From assembly GCA_964533945.1 (NCBI GenBank), contig CAZHPA010000024.1, forward strand, positions 1 to 29,537: DNA of 29,537 nucleotides. The letters run 5' to 3'. The notes beneath the pieces were generated by a model that was not told the DNA's origin, did not search any database, and worked only from the letters and a program-made list of their open reading frames with translations. A program made the translations under genes and the position numbers. Shown one piece after another: positions 1 to 9,000 of the stretch. Positions within the stretch are counted from its first letter, which is position 1. Each line of letters starts with the position of its first letter. Origin of the DNA: CAZHPA01 sp964533945. Its GTDB lineage: Bacteria; Bacillota; Clostridia; Lachnospirales; WRBF01.

Positions 1-141
1 GCAATGACATATTTAGGCGGCGTTGTTTTAAGATGTTTCGGTTTAAATTTGAACGAGTGGGCTTTTGTCTTGGCGTTTGCAATAACAATTATTCCTATAG
101 ACATAATTAGAAAAATACTTGTTAAAAATTTTGTTCAATAA
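1..141 (+). CDS. C-terminal fragment of a probable P-type cation-transporting ATPase
   Basis: An open frame runs from the first base to a TAA at 139-141 (46 residues) with no start in the window, so this is only the 3' end of a gene. It encodes a hydrophobic stretch, then a Trp-containing helix ending IPIDIIRKIL and a basic tail. That layout resembles the last membrane helix of Ca2+-type P-type ATPases, where a W...IP.(D/E)I.K pattern closes the protein. Such ATPases are often found beside TerD clusters, which agrees with the next three genes. The identification rests on a short tail and could be wrong; the upstream sequence would settle it. Confidence 0.5.
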   Translation, partial: AMTYLGGVVLRCFGLNLNEWAFVLAFAITIIPIDIIRKILVKNFVQ

Positions 142-270
142 ACCTTAAAAATCTTGGCATTTGTATTTTTTGTTAATACAAAAAGAAAATATTTATTAAA
201 AACTTTGTTTAAATTTTTTCTTTAATTTATGATTAAGTGGAACTTTTTTTCGTAATACAACTTTAACATG

Positions 271-299
271 TTGTTTTGCGTATTGTTTTATGGTAAAAT
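271..299 (+). promoter_or_regulatory. Sigma-A type promoter of the TerD cluster
   Basis: TTGTTT at 271-276 and TAAAAT at 294-299 are separated by 17 bases, a near-consensus vegetative promoter, about 60 bases before the first terD gene. The rest of 142-359 is AT-rich with no coding sequence. A strong ribosome binding site (AAAGGAGGG, 343-351) precedes the ATG at 360. Confidence 0.65.
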
Positions 300-359
300 T
301 ATTAATTATGTAATATCGGAAAAATTTTACACCAAATTAACTAAAGGAGGGCATAAAAC

Positions 360-941
360 ATGCCAATTAGTTTGCAAAAAGGTCAAAAAGTTGACTTAAC
401 AAAAAATAACCCAAGTCTTTCAAAATTATTAGTTGGCTTAGGCTGGGACACTAATAAATACGACGGGGGATTTGATTTCGATTTAGATGCAGCAGCATTT
501 TTGCTTGTTGGTTCCGGCAAAGTTGGAAGCGACAAAGACTTTGTATTTTATGGAAACAAAAACCACGAAAGCGGCTCTGTTGTTCATATGGGCGACAACT
601 TAACAGGCGAAGGCGATGGCGACGACGAACAAGTTAAAATCGATTTATCAAAAGTTCCGTCAGATATTCAAAAAATAAGCTTCACAGTTACAATTCACGA
701 AGCCGATAAAAGAAAACAAAATTTTGGGCAAGTTTCAAATGCATTTATACGCATTGTTGATGAAGCTAAAGGTGAAGAATTAATCCGCTATGATTTAGGG
801 GAAGATTTTTCTATAGAAACAGCCGTTATCGTTGGTGAACTTTATAAACAAGGCGCAGAATGGAAGTTTAGTGCTGTGGGCAGCGGTTATGGGGGTGGCT
901 TAAAAGCACTTTGCGGCAATTTTGGAATTGACGTTGCCTAA
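360..941 (+). CDS. TerD family stress protein (YceD/TerD-like), first of three
   Basis: The 193-residue protein has the usual length of TerD-family calcium-binding proteins of tellurite and general-stress clusters. Visible family motifs are the N-terminal LQKGQKVDLTK, the acidic DFDLDAAAFLL (about residues 40-50), GDNLTGEGDGDDE (about 78-90), in which the clustered aspartates form the metal sites, and the C-terminal GGGLKALCGNFGI. The protein should be soluble and cytoplasmic. AAAGGAGGG eight bases upstream fixes the ATG. It leads a cluster with two paralogues. The family is linked to resistance to tellurite, phage and membrane-associated stress, but the biochemical role of a single member is not established, and the sequence does not show which stress applies here. 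Confidence 0.93.
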   Translation: MPISLQKGQKVDLTKNNPSLSKLLVGLGWDTNKYDGGFDFDLDAAAFLLVGSGKVGSDKDFVFYGNKNHESGSVVHMGDNLTGEGDGDDEQVKIDLSKVPSDIQKISFTVTIHEADKRKQNFGQVSNAFIRIVDEAKGEELIRYDLGEDFSIETAVIVGELYKQGAEWKFSAVGSGYGGGLKALCGNFGIDVA

Positions 942-947
942 AATCAA

Positions 948-986
948 CCCCTCTAGTATCTAGCTTAGAAACTAGAGGGGGTTTTT
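948..986 (+). terminator. Hairpin terminator/attenuator between the first and second terD genes
   Basis: CCCCTCTAGT (948-957) pairs perfectly with ACTAGAGGGG (971-980) across a 13-base loop and is followed by G and five T. It lies directly after the first terD stop and only about 20 bases before the next gene, which has no obvious promoter of its own. It therefore probably gives partial termination, so the first gene is made in excess over the other two. Confidence 0.8.
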
Positions 987-1004
987 AATGAAGGAGGTTT
1001 AAAA

Positions 1005-1610
1005 ATGTCGGTTAATTTGGAAAAAGGTCAAAAAGTTGACTTAACCAAAGGCAACCCTGGCCTTAAAAGAATTATGGTAGGGCTTGGTTGGGACGAAGCA
1101 AGCGGCGGCTCAGGATTTTTAGGGGGATTGTTCGGCGGAGGAAAGCAAGATATAGATTGCGATGCTTCTGTATTTTTAATTTCTGATTCAGGCAATAAAT
1201 TACTTGGCAATAGCGATATTGTTTATTTTGGAAACAAAAGCCATTTAAGCGGTTCTGTTATTCATTCCGGCGATAACTTAACAGGCGGCGGCGATGGAGA
1301 TGACGAGCGAGTTTTCGTTGATTTAAGTAAAATTCCTAAACAATACAACAAAATCGTTTTTGTTGTTAACATATATAAAGCAAGAGAAAGAAAACAGCAT
1401 TTTGGCATGATTAAAAATGCATTTATAAGATTGGTTGATGCAGATAAAAATAAAGAATTGTGCATATATAACCTTTCTGAAAATTATGACAATATGACGG
1501 CTATGATTTTTGGGGAAATCTATTTATATAACAACGAATGGAAATTTAATGCTATAGGTCAAGCGACAACAGATAATAGCATTAGCGAACTGGCAAAAAG
1601 ATACAGCTAG
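1005..1610 (+). CDS. TerD family protein, YceC-like variant with a glycine-rich insert
   Basis: The 201-residue TerD paralogue starts with the same LEKGQKVDLTKGNPGL motif. It carries a glycine-rich insert, GFLGGLFGGGKQ, before IDCDASVFLI, where its neighbours have FDLDAAAFLL. This insert plus Cys-Asp variant is characteristic of the YceC type in Bacillus clusters. GDNLTGGGDGDDE is retained. The C-terminus differs: the GG(L)..LC..FG motif of the other two copies is missing and the protein ends in a polar tail. A strong AAGGAGGT site precedes the ATG. It is probably co-transcribed with its neighbours through the attenuator-like hairpin. Confidence 0.92.
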   Translation: MSVNLEKGQKVDLTKGNPGLKRIMVGLGWDEASGGSGFLGGLFGGGKQDIDCDASVFLISDSGNKLLGNSDIVYFGNKSHLSGSVIHSGDNLTGGGDGDDERVFVDLSKIPKQYNKIVFVVNIYKARERKQHFGMIKNAFIRLVDADKNKELCIYNLSENYDNMTAMIFGEIYLYNNEWKFNAIGQATTDNSISELAKRYS

Positions 1611-1622
1611 GAGGGGTTTGAA

Positions 1623-2207
1623 ATGGGCGTTAATTTATTAAAAGGGCAAAGAGTTAGTTTAGATAAAACTATGACGATGGCAATGATTGGGCTTGGCTGG
1701 GATATAAAAATATACGATAGCGGTTATGATTTCGATTTAGATGCAGCAGCATTTTTATTAGGGCAAAACGGAAAAGTTTTAAAAGACGATGACTTTGTAT
1801 TTTATAATAATCTGGAAGGACGAAACGGCGCAGTTGTTCATACAGGCGATAATTTAACAGGAGCAGGCGAAGGCGACGACGAAATTATTATAATAAATTT
1901 TACTAAACTACCTCCCGAAATTCAAAAAATAGCAATTACAGTTACAATACACGATGCCGCTAACAGACGGCAAAATTTTGGGCAAGTTTCAAATGCATAT
2001 GTTAGAGTTTTAAAAGTTGCAAATGAAAACGATACCGCCGGAGAAGAACTTTTAAGGTTTGATTTAGCAGAAGAATTTTCCTTTGAAACAGCACTTGTTG
2101 TTTGCGAAATATACAGGTATGGAAACGATTGGAAGTTTAACGCAATTGGGGCGGGCTATCAAGGCGGGCTTCATGCACTATGCCAAAGTTTTGGTGTTAG
2201 CGTTTAA
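1623..2207 (+). CDS. TerD family stress protein, third of three
   Basis: The 194-residue TerD paralogue has LLKGQRVSLDK at the N-terminus, DFDLDAAAFLL, GDNLTGAGEGDDE and a C-terminal GGLHALCQSFGVSV, so it is closer to the first copy than to the second. An AGGAGGGG site lies only 12 bases after the second terD stop, so the two are translated from one transcript. It is followed by a strong terminator that closes the cluster. A soluble calcium-binding stress protein is expected; no catalytic function is claimed for the family. Confidence 0.93.
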   Translation: MGVNLLKGQRVSLDKTMTMAMIGLGWDIKIYDSGYDFDLDAAAFLLGQNGKVLKDDDFVFYNNLEGRNGAVVHTGDNLTGAGEGDDEIIIINFTKLPPEIQKIAITVTIHDAANRRQNFGQVSNAYVRVLKVANENDTAGEELLRFDLAEEFSFETALVVCEIYRYGNDWKFNAIGAGYQGGLHALCQSFGVSV

Positions 2208-2216
2208 AAAGCAAAT

Positions 2217-2251
2217 AATTAAGACCGTTACATATGTTGGCGGTCTTAATT
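2217..2251 (+). terminator. Terminator of the TerD cluster
   Basis: AATTAAGACCG (2217-2227) pairs perfectly with CGGTCTTAATT (2241-2251) over a 13-base loop. The T-rich end of the stem and following bases suit intrinsic termination just downstream of the third terD gene. Confidence 0.8.
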
Positions 2252-2323
2252 TCATTAAGTAACGCAAAAAGGTTTTAAAATTAGATATAAGCATTATTAT
2301 AAAAGATAGAGAAGGTGGTTGTT

Positions 2324-4579
2324 GTGAATTGGTATAAAAATTTAAAAATGAGAGCAAAATTGCTTGTAAGTTTTGGAATTGTAATTTTCCTTTTTCTTGT
2401 AATGGGGCTTTTTTGCGGTCAAATAATTAATAATTTAAATACAACACAATCAAATACAGTTGAAGGTCCAACAAAAAGGTTAGAAGATGCTTTAATGGCA
2501 GAAATGTATTTTAAAAATATGAGATATAACGTTTTAAGCCTTGCCGCTGCTAATTTTGGCAATGCAACTGCTATTGAAAATGCTATTAGCAATGTAAACA
2601 ATGATTATGCAAGCCTTAAAGTTCAACTTGAAGATTACGTTAAATCTGCAGAAACAGATAAAAGAATTACAAAAGAGCAAAAGGAATTAATTAAAAGCCG
2701 AATTAACTATGTTTTTGAATATATAGAACAGCATTATCTTGCTGATGTAAGCATTGCAAAACAAGCAGCAATAAATAAAGACCGTGATGCATTGCTTGCT
2801 GCTTTTTCTAAATTAATAGAAGAAGGCAACACTACGCTTAACTTAATTATAGAAAATAGAGAAAATGCAAAAGAAACCCAAATTGAATCTTTAATTTATT
2901 TTGATAGGTTTTCGGCGGCTTCTGTTGTCCTTTTGTATGTTTCTGTCATTTTTGTAATTATTATTTCAATATTTGTTTCTTTGAAAATTGCTAAATCTAT
3001 TTCCAAACCAATTATTGAGCTTTGCAAAATGTCTAAAGAAGTTGCAAAAGGAAATTTTGATGTTAATATTAAAACTAATCGCAAAGATGAACTAGGTATG
3101 CTTTCTAATGATATTGCAAATGTTATTGATGTATTTAAAAATTTAATTGATGAAATACACAGAAATGTTAAAGATTTTGAAGAAGGAGAAATAGATTCAA
3201 GAATTAATTCAAAAATGTTTGAAGGAAGCTATAAAGAAGCGGCAGATGCTTATAATAGTTTCGTTGAAAACATTACTTCAGATATTTCAAGCGTAGTTGA
3301 TTGCGCTTATTCATATGGAAACGGCAACTTTGAAGTTATTTCAAAAAGAATGCCCGGAAAGAAAAAAATTCTTAATGATGTATTTGACACACTTCAAATG
3401 AATTTAAAATCAATTAGTTCAGAAATTGGTCATCTTTCCCACGCTGCAGCATTAGGGGATTTTTCTGTAGTAATTAACAGCTCTGCATATAAAGGTGATT
3501 GGCAAGCAACTGTTCAAAAATTAAACAACTTTGTTGCTGCTGTTGCAGAACCAATTAGAGATGCAAACGAAATTTTAACAGAAATTGCAAAAGGAAACTT
3601 TAAAATTAATATAAATAAGGAATATTACGGCGAATTTGCCACTATGAAAAATTCTTTTGAAACAATGATTAATACAACATCAAGCTACATAAGCGAGATA
3701 AATGAAGCTTTAATTAAAATAGCTGATGGTAAATTAAAACAGGAAATTGAAAGAGAATACGTTGGGGAATACAATTATATTAAAATTGCAATTAATAACA
3801 TTATTTCAAGATTAACACATACTATTTCGGAAATAAGCTCGGCTTCTCACTATGTTTTAGAAGGCGCAAAACAAATGGCAGATTCCAGTATGTCTCTTGC
3901 TTCTGGTGTTTCAATGCAAGCAAGTGCAATTGAAGAATTAACTTCATCAATTAATTTAGTTAATTCAAAAACACAAGAAGATTCTGTAAATGCAGAATTA
4001 GCAAAGGATTTGTCGGCTAAAAGCATGGAAAATGCAAAAATAGGAAATAAGCAAATGCAAAATATGCTTTTTGCAATGGAGGGAATAAAACAATCATCAG
4101 ATGGTATTTCTAAAATTATTAAAGTTATTACAGACATTGCATTCCAAACAAATTTATTAGCATTAAACGCTGCTGTTGAATCGGCAAGAGCAGGAGAACA
4201 TGGCAAAGGCTTTGCTGTTGTTGCTTCTGAAGTTCGTTCGCTTGCAATTAGAAGCCAAACTGCCGCAAAAGAAACTACAGCTTTAATTGAAAATTCTATT
4301 TTAAAAGTTAATGATGGAACAAAAATTGCCAACTCAACGGCAGAGGCTCTTAAAACTATAGTCGACGATGCCGAATCCGTTTTAAAAATAATAGAAGAAA
4401 TTTCAAAATCAACTAAAGAACAAACAGACTCATCAAATTATATTAATAAAGGAATAAAACTAATTTCTGAAGTTGTAACGAAAAATTCGGCTGCAAGTGA
4501 AGAAACTGCATCGGCATCGGAAGAATTGTCTTCTCAATCTCATGTTATGAATCAATTAGTTTCATATTTTGAATTTTAA
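2324..4579 (+). CDS. Methyl-accepting chemotaxis protein with a periplasmic-type sensor and HAMP-like repeats
   Basis: A transmembrane chemoreceptor of 751 residues if started at GTG 2324, which is better spaced from GAAGGTGG (2311-2318) than the GTG at 2315. TM1 lies at about residues 13-32, an extracellular helical sensor of roughly 160 residues follows, and TM2 is at about 196-216. Next come a HAMP domain and several HAMP-like repeats (recurrent GDF/GNF/GKL-type motifs followed by short helical pairs) to about residue 500. The cytoplasmic signalling hairpin contains the conserved tip IAFQTNLLALNAAVESARAG. The receptor should couple through CheW to CheA. No C-terminal CheR-tethering pentapeptide is visible; the protein ends YFEF. 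The ligand cannot be deduced. It stands alone, with no che genes nearby. Confidence 0.93.
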   Translation: MNWYKNLKMRAKLLVSFGIVIFLFLVMGLFCGQIINNLNTTQSNTVEGPTKRLEDALMAEMYFKNMRYNVLSLAAANFGNATAIENAISNVNNDYASLKVQLEDYVKSAETDKRITKEQKELIKSRINYVFEYIEQHYLADVSIAKQAAINKDRDALLAAFSKLIEEGNTTLNLIIENRENAKETQIESLIYFDRFSAASVVLLYVSVIFVIIISIFVSLKIAKSISKPIIELCKMSKEVAKGNFDVNIKTNRKDELGMLSNDIANVIDVFKNLIDEIHRNVKDFEEGEIDSRINSKMFEGSYKEAADAYNSFVENITSDISSVVDCAYSYGNGNFEVISKRMPGKKKILNDVFDTLQMNLKSISSEIGHLSHAAALGDFSVVINSSAYKGDWQATVQKLNNFVAAVAEPIRDANEILTEIAKGNFKININKEYYGEFATMKNSFETMINTTSSYISEINEALIKIADGKLKQEIEREYVGEYNYIKIAINNIISRLTHTISEISSASHYVLEGAKQMADSSMSLASGVSMQASAIEELTSSINLVNSKTQEDSVNAELAKDLSAKSMENAKIGNKQMQNMLFAMEGIKQSSDGISKIIKVITDIAFQTNLLALNAAVESARAGEHGKGFAVVASEVRSLAIRSQTAAKETTALIENSILKVNDGTKIANSTAEALKTIVDDAESVLKIIEEISKSTKEQTDSSNYINKGIKLISEVVTKNSAASEETASASEELSSQSHVMNQLVSYFEF

Positions 4580-4586
4580 ATAGAAA

Positions 4587-4621
4587 TTGCCATTTCCCTT
4601 TTTAATAAGGGGAAATGGCAA
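4587..4621 (-). terminator. Terminator between the chemoreceptor and fumarase genes
   Basis: TTGCCATTTCCC (4587-4598) pairs perfectly with GGGAAATGGCAA (4610-4621). Read on the minus strand the stem is followed by a T-rich tail, so it mainly ends the fumarase operon, whose stop codon (4602-4604) lies inside the hairpin loop. It probably also stops the convergent chemoreceptor transcript. Confidence 0.75.
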
Positions 4622-5096
4622 CAATAACAGGAAAATTTTCAACATAAAGCTTTCTAATTGCTTCTGTTCCAAGTTCGGGAAAAGCTATAATTTCGGCAGA
4701 TTTAACAGTTTTAGCTAAAAGTGCTGCCGCTCCTCCAATTGTTGCAAAATATATTCCTTTATGTTTTTTAATAGCTTCTTCAACTTCCGGCGAACGTTCA
4801 CCTTTTCCAATCATAATTTTTAAACCATGTTCAATTAAAATAGGGGAATATGCGTCCATGCGGCAGCTTGTTGTTGGCCCTATAGAACCTATTACTTTAT
4901 TTGGTTTTGCATCTGTTGGGCCTGCATAATACACGGCTTGATTGTTAAAGTTAAATGGAAGTGGCTTGCCTTCTTTAATTAATTCAACAAGTTTTTTATG
5001 CGCCGCATCTCTTGCTGTATAAATTTCTCCTGCAATATATAATAGCTGCCCCGGTTTTAAATCACTTTTTAACACGTCTGAAACGTTTATGTTCAT
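4602..5096 (-). CDS. fumB: Class I fumarate hydratase/tartrate dehydratase, beta subunit
   Basis: The 164-residue protein matches the C-terminal (beta) domain of class I Fe-S hydro-lyases. It shows GQLLYIAGEIYTARDAAHKK, YYAGPTDAKP, the IGPTTSCRMDAYSP motif and GKGE, then IGGAAALLAKTVK. It pairs with the alpha subunit encoded just upstream to hydrate fumarate to malate; related enzymes use L-tartrate, and sequence alone does not separate these. At 164 residues it is a little shorter than the usual 180-190. The start codon overlaps the alpha stop by four bases (ATGA), which indicates translational coupling. Confidence 0.9.
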   Translation of the reverse strand: MNINVSDVLKSDLKPGQLLYIAGEIYTARDAAHKKLVELIKEGKPLPFNFNNQAVYYAGPTDAKPNKVIGSIGPTTSCRMDAYSPILIEHGLKIMIGKGERSPEVEEAIKKHKGIYFATIGGAAALLAKTVKSAEIIAFPELGTEAIRKLYVENFPVIVAISPY

Positions 5097-5947
5097 AGCA
5101 CAACCTCCAAATGTCTTGCAGCATGGCAGCTTATATTTACAGAAACAGGTAAACCTGAAATATGGGTTGGGTAAGTTAAAATGCTAACCCCTAACGCCGT
5201 TGTGTTGCCGCCGAATCCTCCAGCCCCAATTCCCAATTTATTTATTTGTTCAAGCAATTCGCATTCTAAGCTTTTTATGTATTCATCTTCACTATAAGTT
5301 CCAATTTCTCTTAACAATGCTTTCTTACTTAAAATTGCAGCTTTTTCCATAGTTCCTCCAATTCCTACACCAACAACAATAGGAGGACATGGATTAGAAC
5401 CAGCATTTTTAACTGTTTCTATAACAAATTGCTTAATGCCCAAAGCTCCGTCTGAAGGTTTTAGCATTTTAATTGCGCTCATATTTTCGCTCCCAAAACC
5501 TTTTGGCATGAAAGAAATTTTTAATTTATCGCCTTTAACTATTTCATAGTGTATAACGGCTGGTGTATTGTCGTTTGTGTTTTCTCTAAAAATTGGGTGC
5601 TTAACAATCGACTTGCGCAAATATCCGTTTTTGTATCCACGTCTAACGCCTTCATTTATTGCATCTTCAAGGCTTAAATCTCCTAAGCCGCAAATATGAA
5701 CATCTTGTCCAATTTCAACAAATACAACGGCAATACCTGTGTCTTGACAAATTGGCACTTGTTCTTCTTCTGCTATTTCTATATTTTCAATTAACATACC
5801 CATAACATTTTTTGCAAGCGAGTTTTCACGTTCATTTTGCATGTGCTTTATAAAACACTGTTTAATGTTTGGTAAGTAGTAATTGGAATCTATAGAAAGG
5901 CGTTCTATAGCATTTATAATTTCACTTGCGTTAATTTCACGTATCAA
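5093..5947 (-). CDS. fumA: Class I fumarate hydratase/tartrate dehydratase, alpha subunit (4Fe-4S)
   Basis: The 284-residue alpha subunit carries the iron-sulfur cysteines: VPICQDTG (about residues 62-69), GSNPCPPIVVGVGIGG (about 183-198) and ISCHAARH near the C-terminus. GAGGFGGNTTALGV corresponds to the family's substrate/cluster loop. The enzyme is cytoplasmic and oxygen-labile. AAAGGTGG lies a few bases before the ATG. It forms a two-gene operon with the beta subunit, the usual arrangement in anaerobic Firmicutes and archaea. A fumarase role is the default assignment; a tartrate or mesaconate role is not excluded. Confidence 0.92.
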   Translation of the reverse strand: MIREINASEIINAIERLSIDSNYYLPNIKQCFIKHMQNERENSLAKNVMGMLIENIEIAEEEQVPICQDTGIAVVFVEIGQDVHICGLGDLSLEDAINEGVRRGYKNGYLRKSIVKHPIFRENTNDNTPAVIHYEIVKGDKLKISFMPKGFGSENMSAIKMLKPSDGALGIKQFVIETVKNAGSNPCPPIVVGVGIGGTMEKAAILSKKALLREIGTYSEDEYIKSLECELLEQINKLGIGAGGFGGNTTALGVSILTYPTHISGLPVSVNISCHAARHLEVVL

Positions 5948-5973
5948 AAATATACCACCTTTTTATCAATTAA

Positions 5974-6010
5974 TCTCCCGCCCATTTTAAAAAAGAAAAA
6001 GGGCGGGAGA
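5974..6010 (-). terminator. Hairpin terminator downstream of the giant glycosidase gene
   Basis: TCTCCCGCCC (5974-5983) pairs perfectly with GGGCGGGAGA (6001-6010), a GC-rich 10-bp stem in AT-rich surroundings, about 40 bases after the giant gene's stop on the minus strand. Its tail is AT-rich rather than a pure T-run, so termination is likely but not textbook. Confidence 0.7.
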
Positions 6011-6050
6011 AGTTTTTAGTAACCGATAGTTAAAAAATATTTTTTAGCTT

Positions 6051-9000
6051 TTATTTTGCAGACCCCAATTCAACATTCCAACCTGATAAATATTGGCAAA
6101 GTCTTACCAAGTCTTTTGTATTAACTTTTCCATCTCTAATTACATCGGCTGATTTAAATTTGTTACCAGAAAGGTCTAAGCCCCAATCTGCAAGGTACCT
6201 CATTAAGTATATAAAGTCTTTTGTTGTAGCTTTGCCATCTTCGTCTATATCCCCAAATTTAAAATCAAGGTTAACGCTAACATTTCCACCTGCGCAAACA
6301 ACATCTACCGCTTGCATATCATAGTTGGAAAGTTGAGCTTCTTCAAATTCAATAGCAATATCGCCTTCGTCAAACATTTCATTAACTGCAAATTCAACAG
6401 AAACAATTTCGCTATCAATAGTGTCAACATTTTCACTATTTACCCAAACAAAAGTAATATAATCTAATTGAGATAAATCAATACCGCTTTTATCCATATT
6501 GCTTTCAACTTTACTGCCACTTGTTGCAAACACTCCAGATATTTCGTAGTTAACAGGCGTAATTTTTTCTTTATCAAATTTAAGCCTAAATTTAGCGCCG
6601 GTAATTCCGGGATTGTTTAACAAATTAACTTTAACAATTGTGTTTTCTCCTGTTTTAACATTAACATCAACCACTTGCAAAATAGCTTTGTTTTCAGTTG
6701 TTTGGAATGTTTTTGTTAATGTCATAGTGTAGCCGTCTGCGCTAATTGTTGCTGCATATCCATTAGGAACAGATGTGCTGCTTGTAAATTTAAAGCCCGA
6801 TTTTGCTTGCAAAACAATTTCTATTGAATATTCTTTGTTTGGAAGGAATATTCCGTTATGAATATTGTTTTCAGAGTCTTTCCAAGTTGTTGAAGAAACA
6901 ATGTACTGTGCTGTATTTTCAACAACAACTTCTTCAGGCTTGTTTCCAACTTGCACTTCAGGCAATTGAACTTTCATGTCTTCAATGCGTTCGTCGGCAT
7001 TAGTATCAATAACAAATTTTGCATCTGCCCAATTTGCATGGCTGTTATTAATATTTCTAACACCAAGCGCGCTTAATTTAATATGAGTTGCGCCTTCTGG
7101 AATTTTTAAATCAATTTCTTTAAACGTTCCATATGTTCCGTCTTGTTTTTTGCCATTCATTTCGCCGCTTTCCCATATAGCGTCGTCAAAATTATTTAAA
7201 GAAGTTCCAAATTGAACTTTAAAGTTAACGTTTGGATTTAAGCTTTCTATTTGACCATAAGCAATACCAACAAGTGACCTAAAGTGAGTGTAACCTTCGG
7301 GGATTGCGAATGCCATATGTGCATCAGTCATACTAGCGTGCATACCAAGCCCTTTTTCAAACACTTGAGGAGTTGGCGTTGCCGTGTTTGTATTTAATGT
7401 AATTGGATTGTTTTTAATAGACTTATCTAATTGGTTTGGCTCAAGGTCGTATCCGTTTTTATTTGATAAAACTTCGAGGCTTGAAACGTAAATTTTACTG
7501 TTTTCAGATTGTTCAATTTTAACAAATTTAGCATCTGCCCAGTTTCCGTGTCCGCTTGCATCATTTCTTATAAATGAAAGTTTTAACTTAATGTAAGTTG
7601 AGCCTTCTGGAATTTCCAAATCAATCGGTTTAAATGTACCATAAGTACCATCGCCTTTTCTGCCGTTCATTTCCCCACTTTCCCAATCGGGTGTTGTTTT
7701 GAAGCCAGTTGGGCTGTTTCCAAAGAAAACTTGGAAATTAATGTTTGACGCTGTACTGTTAATTTGTTCAAACGTAACACCAACAAGCGATTTAAAATGG
7801 GTATAACCTTCGGGAATTGGGAAAATCATATATCCTTTAGTGTTATCTCCTGCGTGTCCGCCCAAACCTTTTTCGTAAACAACTTTGTTTGGTGCCGCCG
7901 AATTGTCGTTTAACGCAATTGGATTGCCGCCGCCTTCAGCGCAAGATAAGTCTTTTCTATTAGGAGTTCCACTCCAACCGGCAACTTGGTCTATCCAATT
8001 AAGGTCTGATAGATAAACAAATTGAGGTAGTTTTTCGACTGTTATAGTATATTCTTTTTTGCTTCCGCCTCTGCTTTTAACAATAACTTTAACAACTCTG
8101 TTTCTAGTTAAATTAACAGTTGTTGAATTTAACTTGTTTGAAGTACTGCTTGCAATAACGGTATTTCCTTGCATAACATCTATAGTTGCTCCGTTATCCA
8201 TAGCTTGTGCGCTAATTTCGATAAAGTCATTTGTAGTTTGCGCAGTGTAACTTACTATGCTTCTGCTAAACTCAGGGGAAAGTTTAAGGTTTGAATTTAA
8301 TGAAACTAAATCTGCATTTGAATCATCAGGTAAAATAACATTTATTTTATAATATTTTATTGTTACTCTATCTTCTGCAACAACTGCAACAACAATTGTA
8401 TTTAATCCACCTTCTAATTCTTTTAATGCGCCGTTTTCAGCAACTTTTCCATTGCAAGTTACAAAGTAAGTAGCATATGGATTTTCTAATGTAGCTGTAA
8501 CTTTTGTTCCGTCTGCAACAGAAATTTTGTTTATTGTATATTCTAATTTATCTGAAGAAAAATCGGAAATGCTATTTCCGCCAATTGAAATAGCTGTTGC
8601 ATTTGTATTATTTGAAGCGCTCCAGCTTATAACAAAGCGGTACAATTTTTCTGTGTTGCCGTCTTCTGCTCTAACTCTAACTTGAATTATATTAGAACCG
8701 TTTTTAAATTGCATAGTTTTGCTAAACTTGCTTGAAACGCCAAAATCTTGAACTATTTCATTATTTACAATAACTTGAACAGTTGCATTTTCGTCTCTTG
8801 CAGAAAGGTTAAAGTTAAGTTCTCTTTCGGTTTCTGCTGCAAGTGCATTGTAAAATTGCTTGTTCATATCAAATGTTTCCAATGAAGCAACGCCTGTTGC
8901 ATTAAATTGTTCTAACAATGCATCTGATTTAGCAATGCGGCTTAAGTTAATTATATATTCTTTTTTTGTGCCGTTAACAGCTGTAACTGAAACAATTATG

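Noticed and set aside
360..2207. Calling the TerD genes proof of tellurite resistance
   Set aside because: TerD proteins occur widely in general stress responses, and no TerC, TerA or TerB gene is in the window.
3850..4332. 160-codon minus-strand frame inside the chemoreceptor gene
   Set aside because: It lies opposite the conserved signalling domain and reflects codon bias of the real gene.
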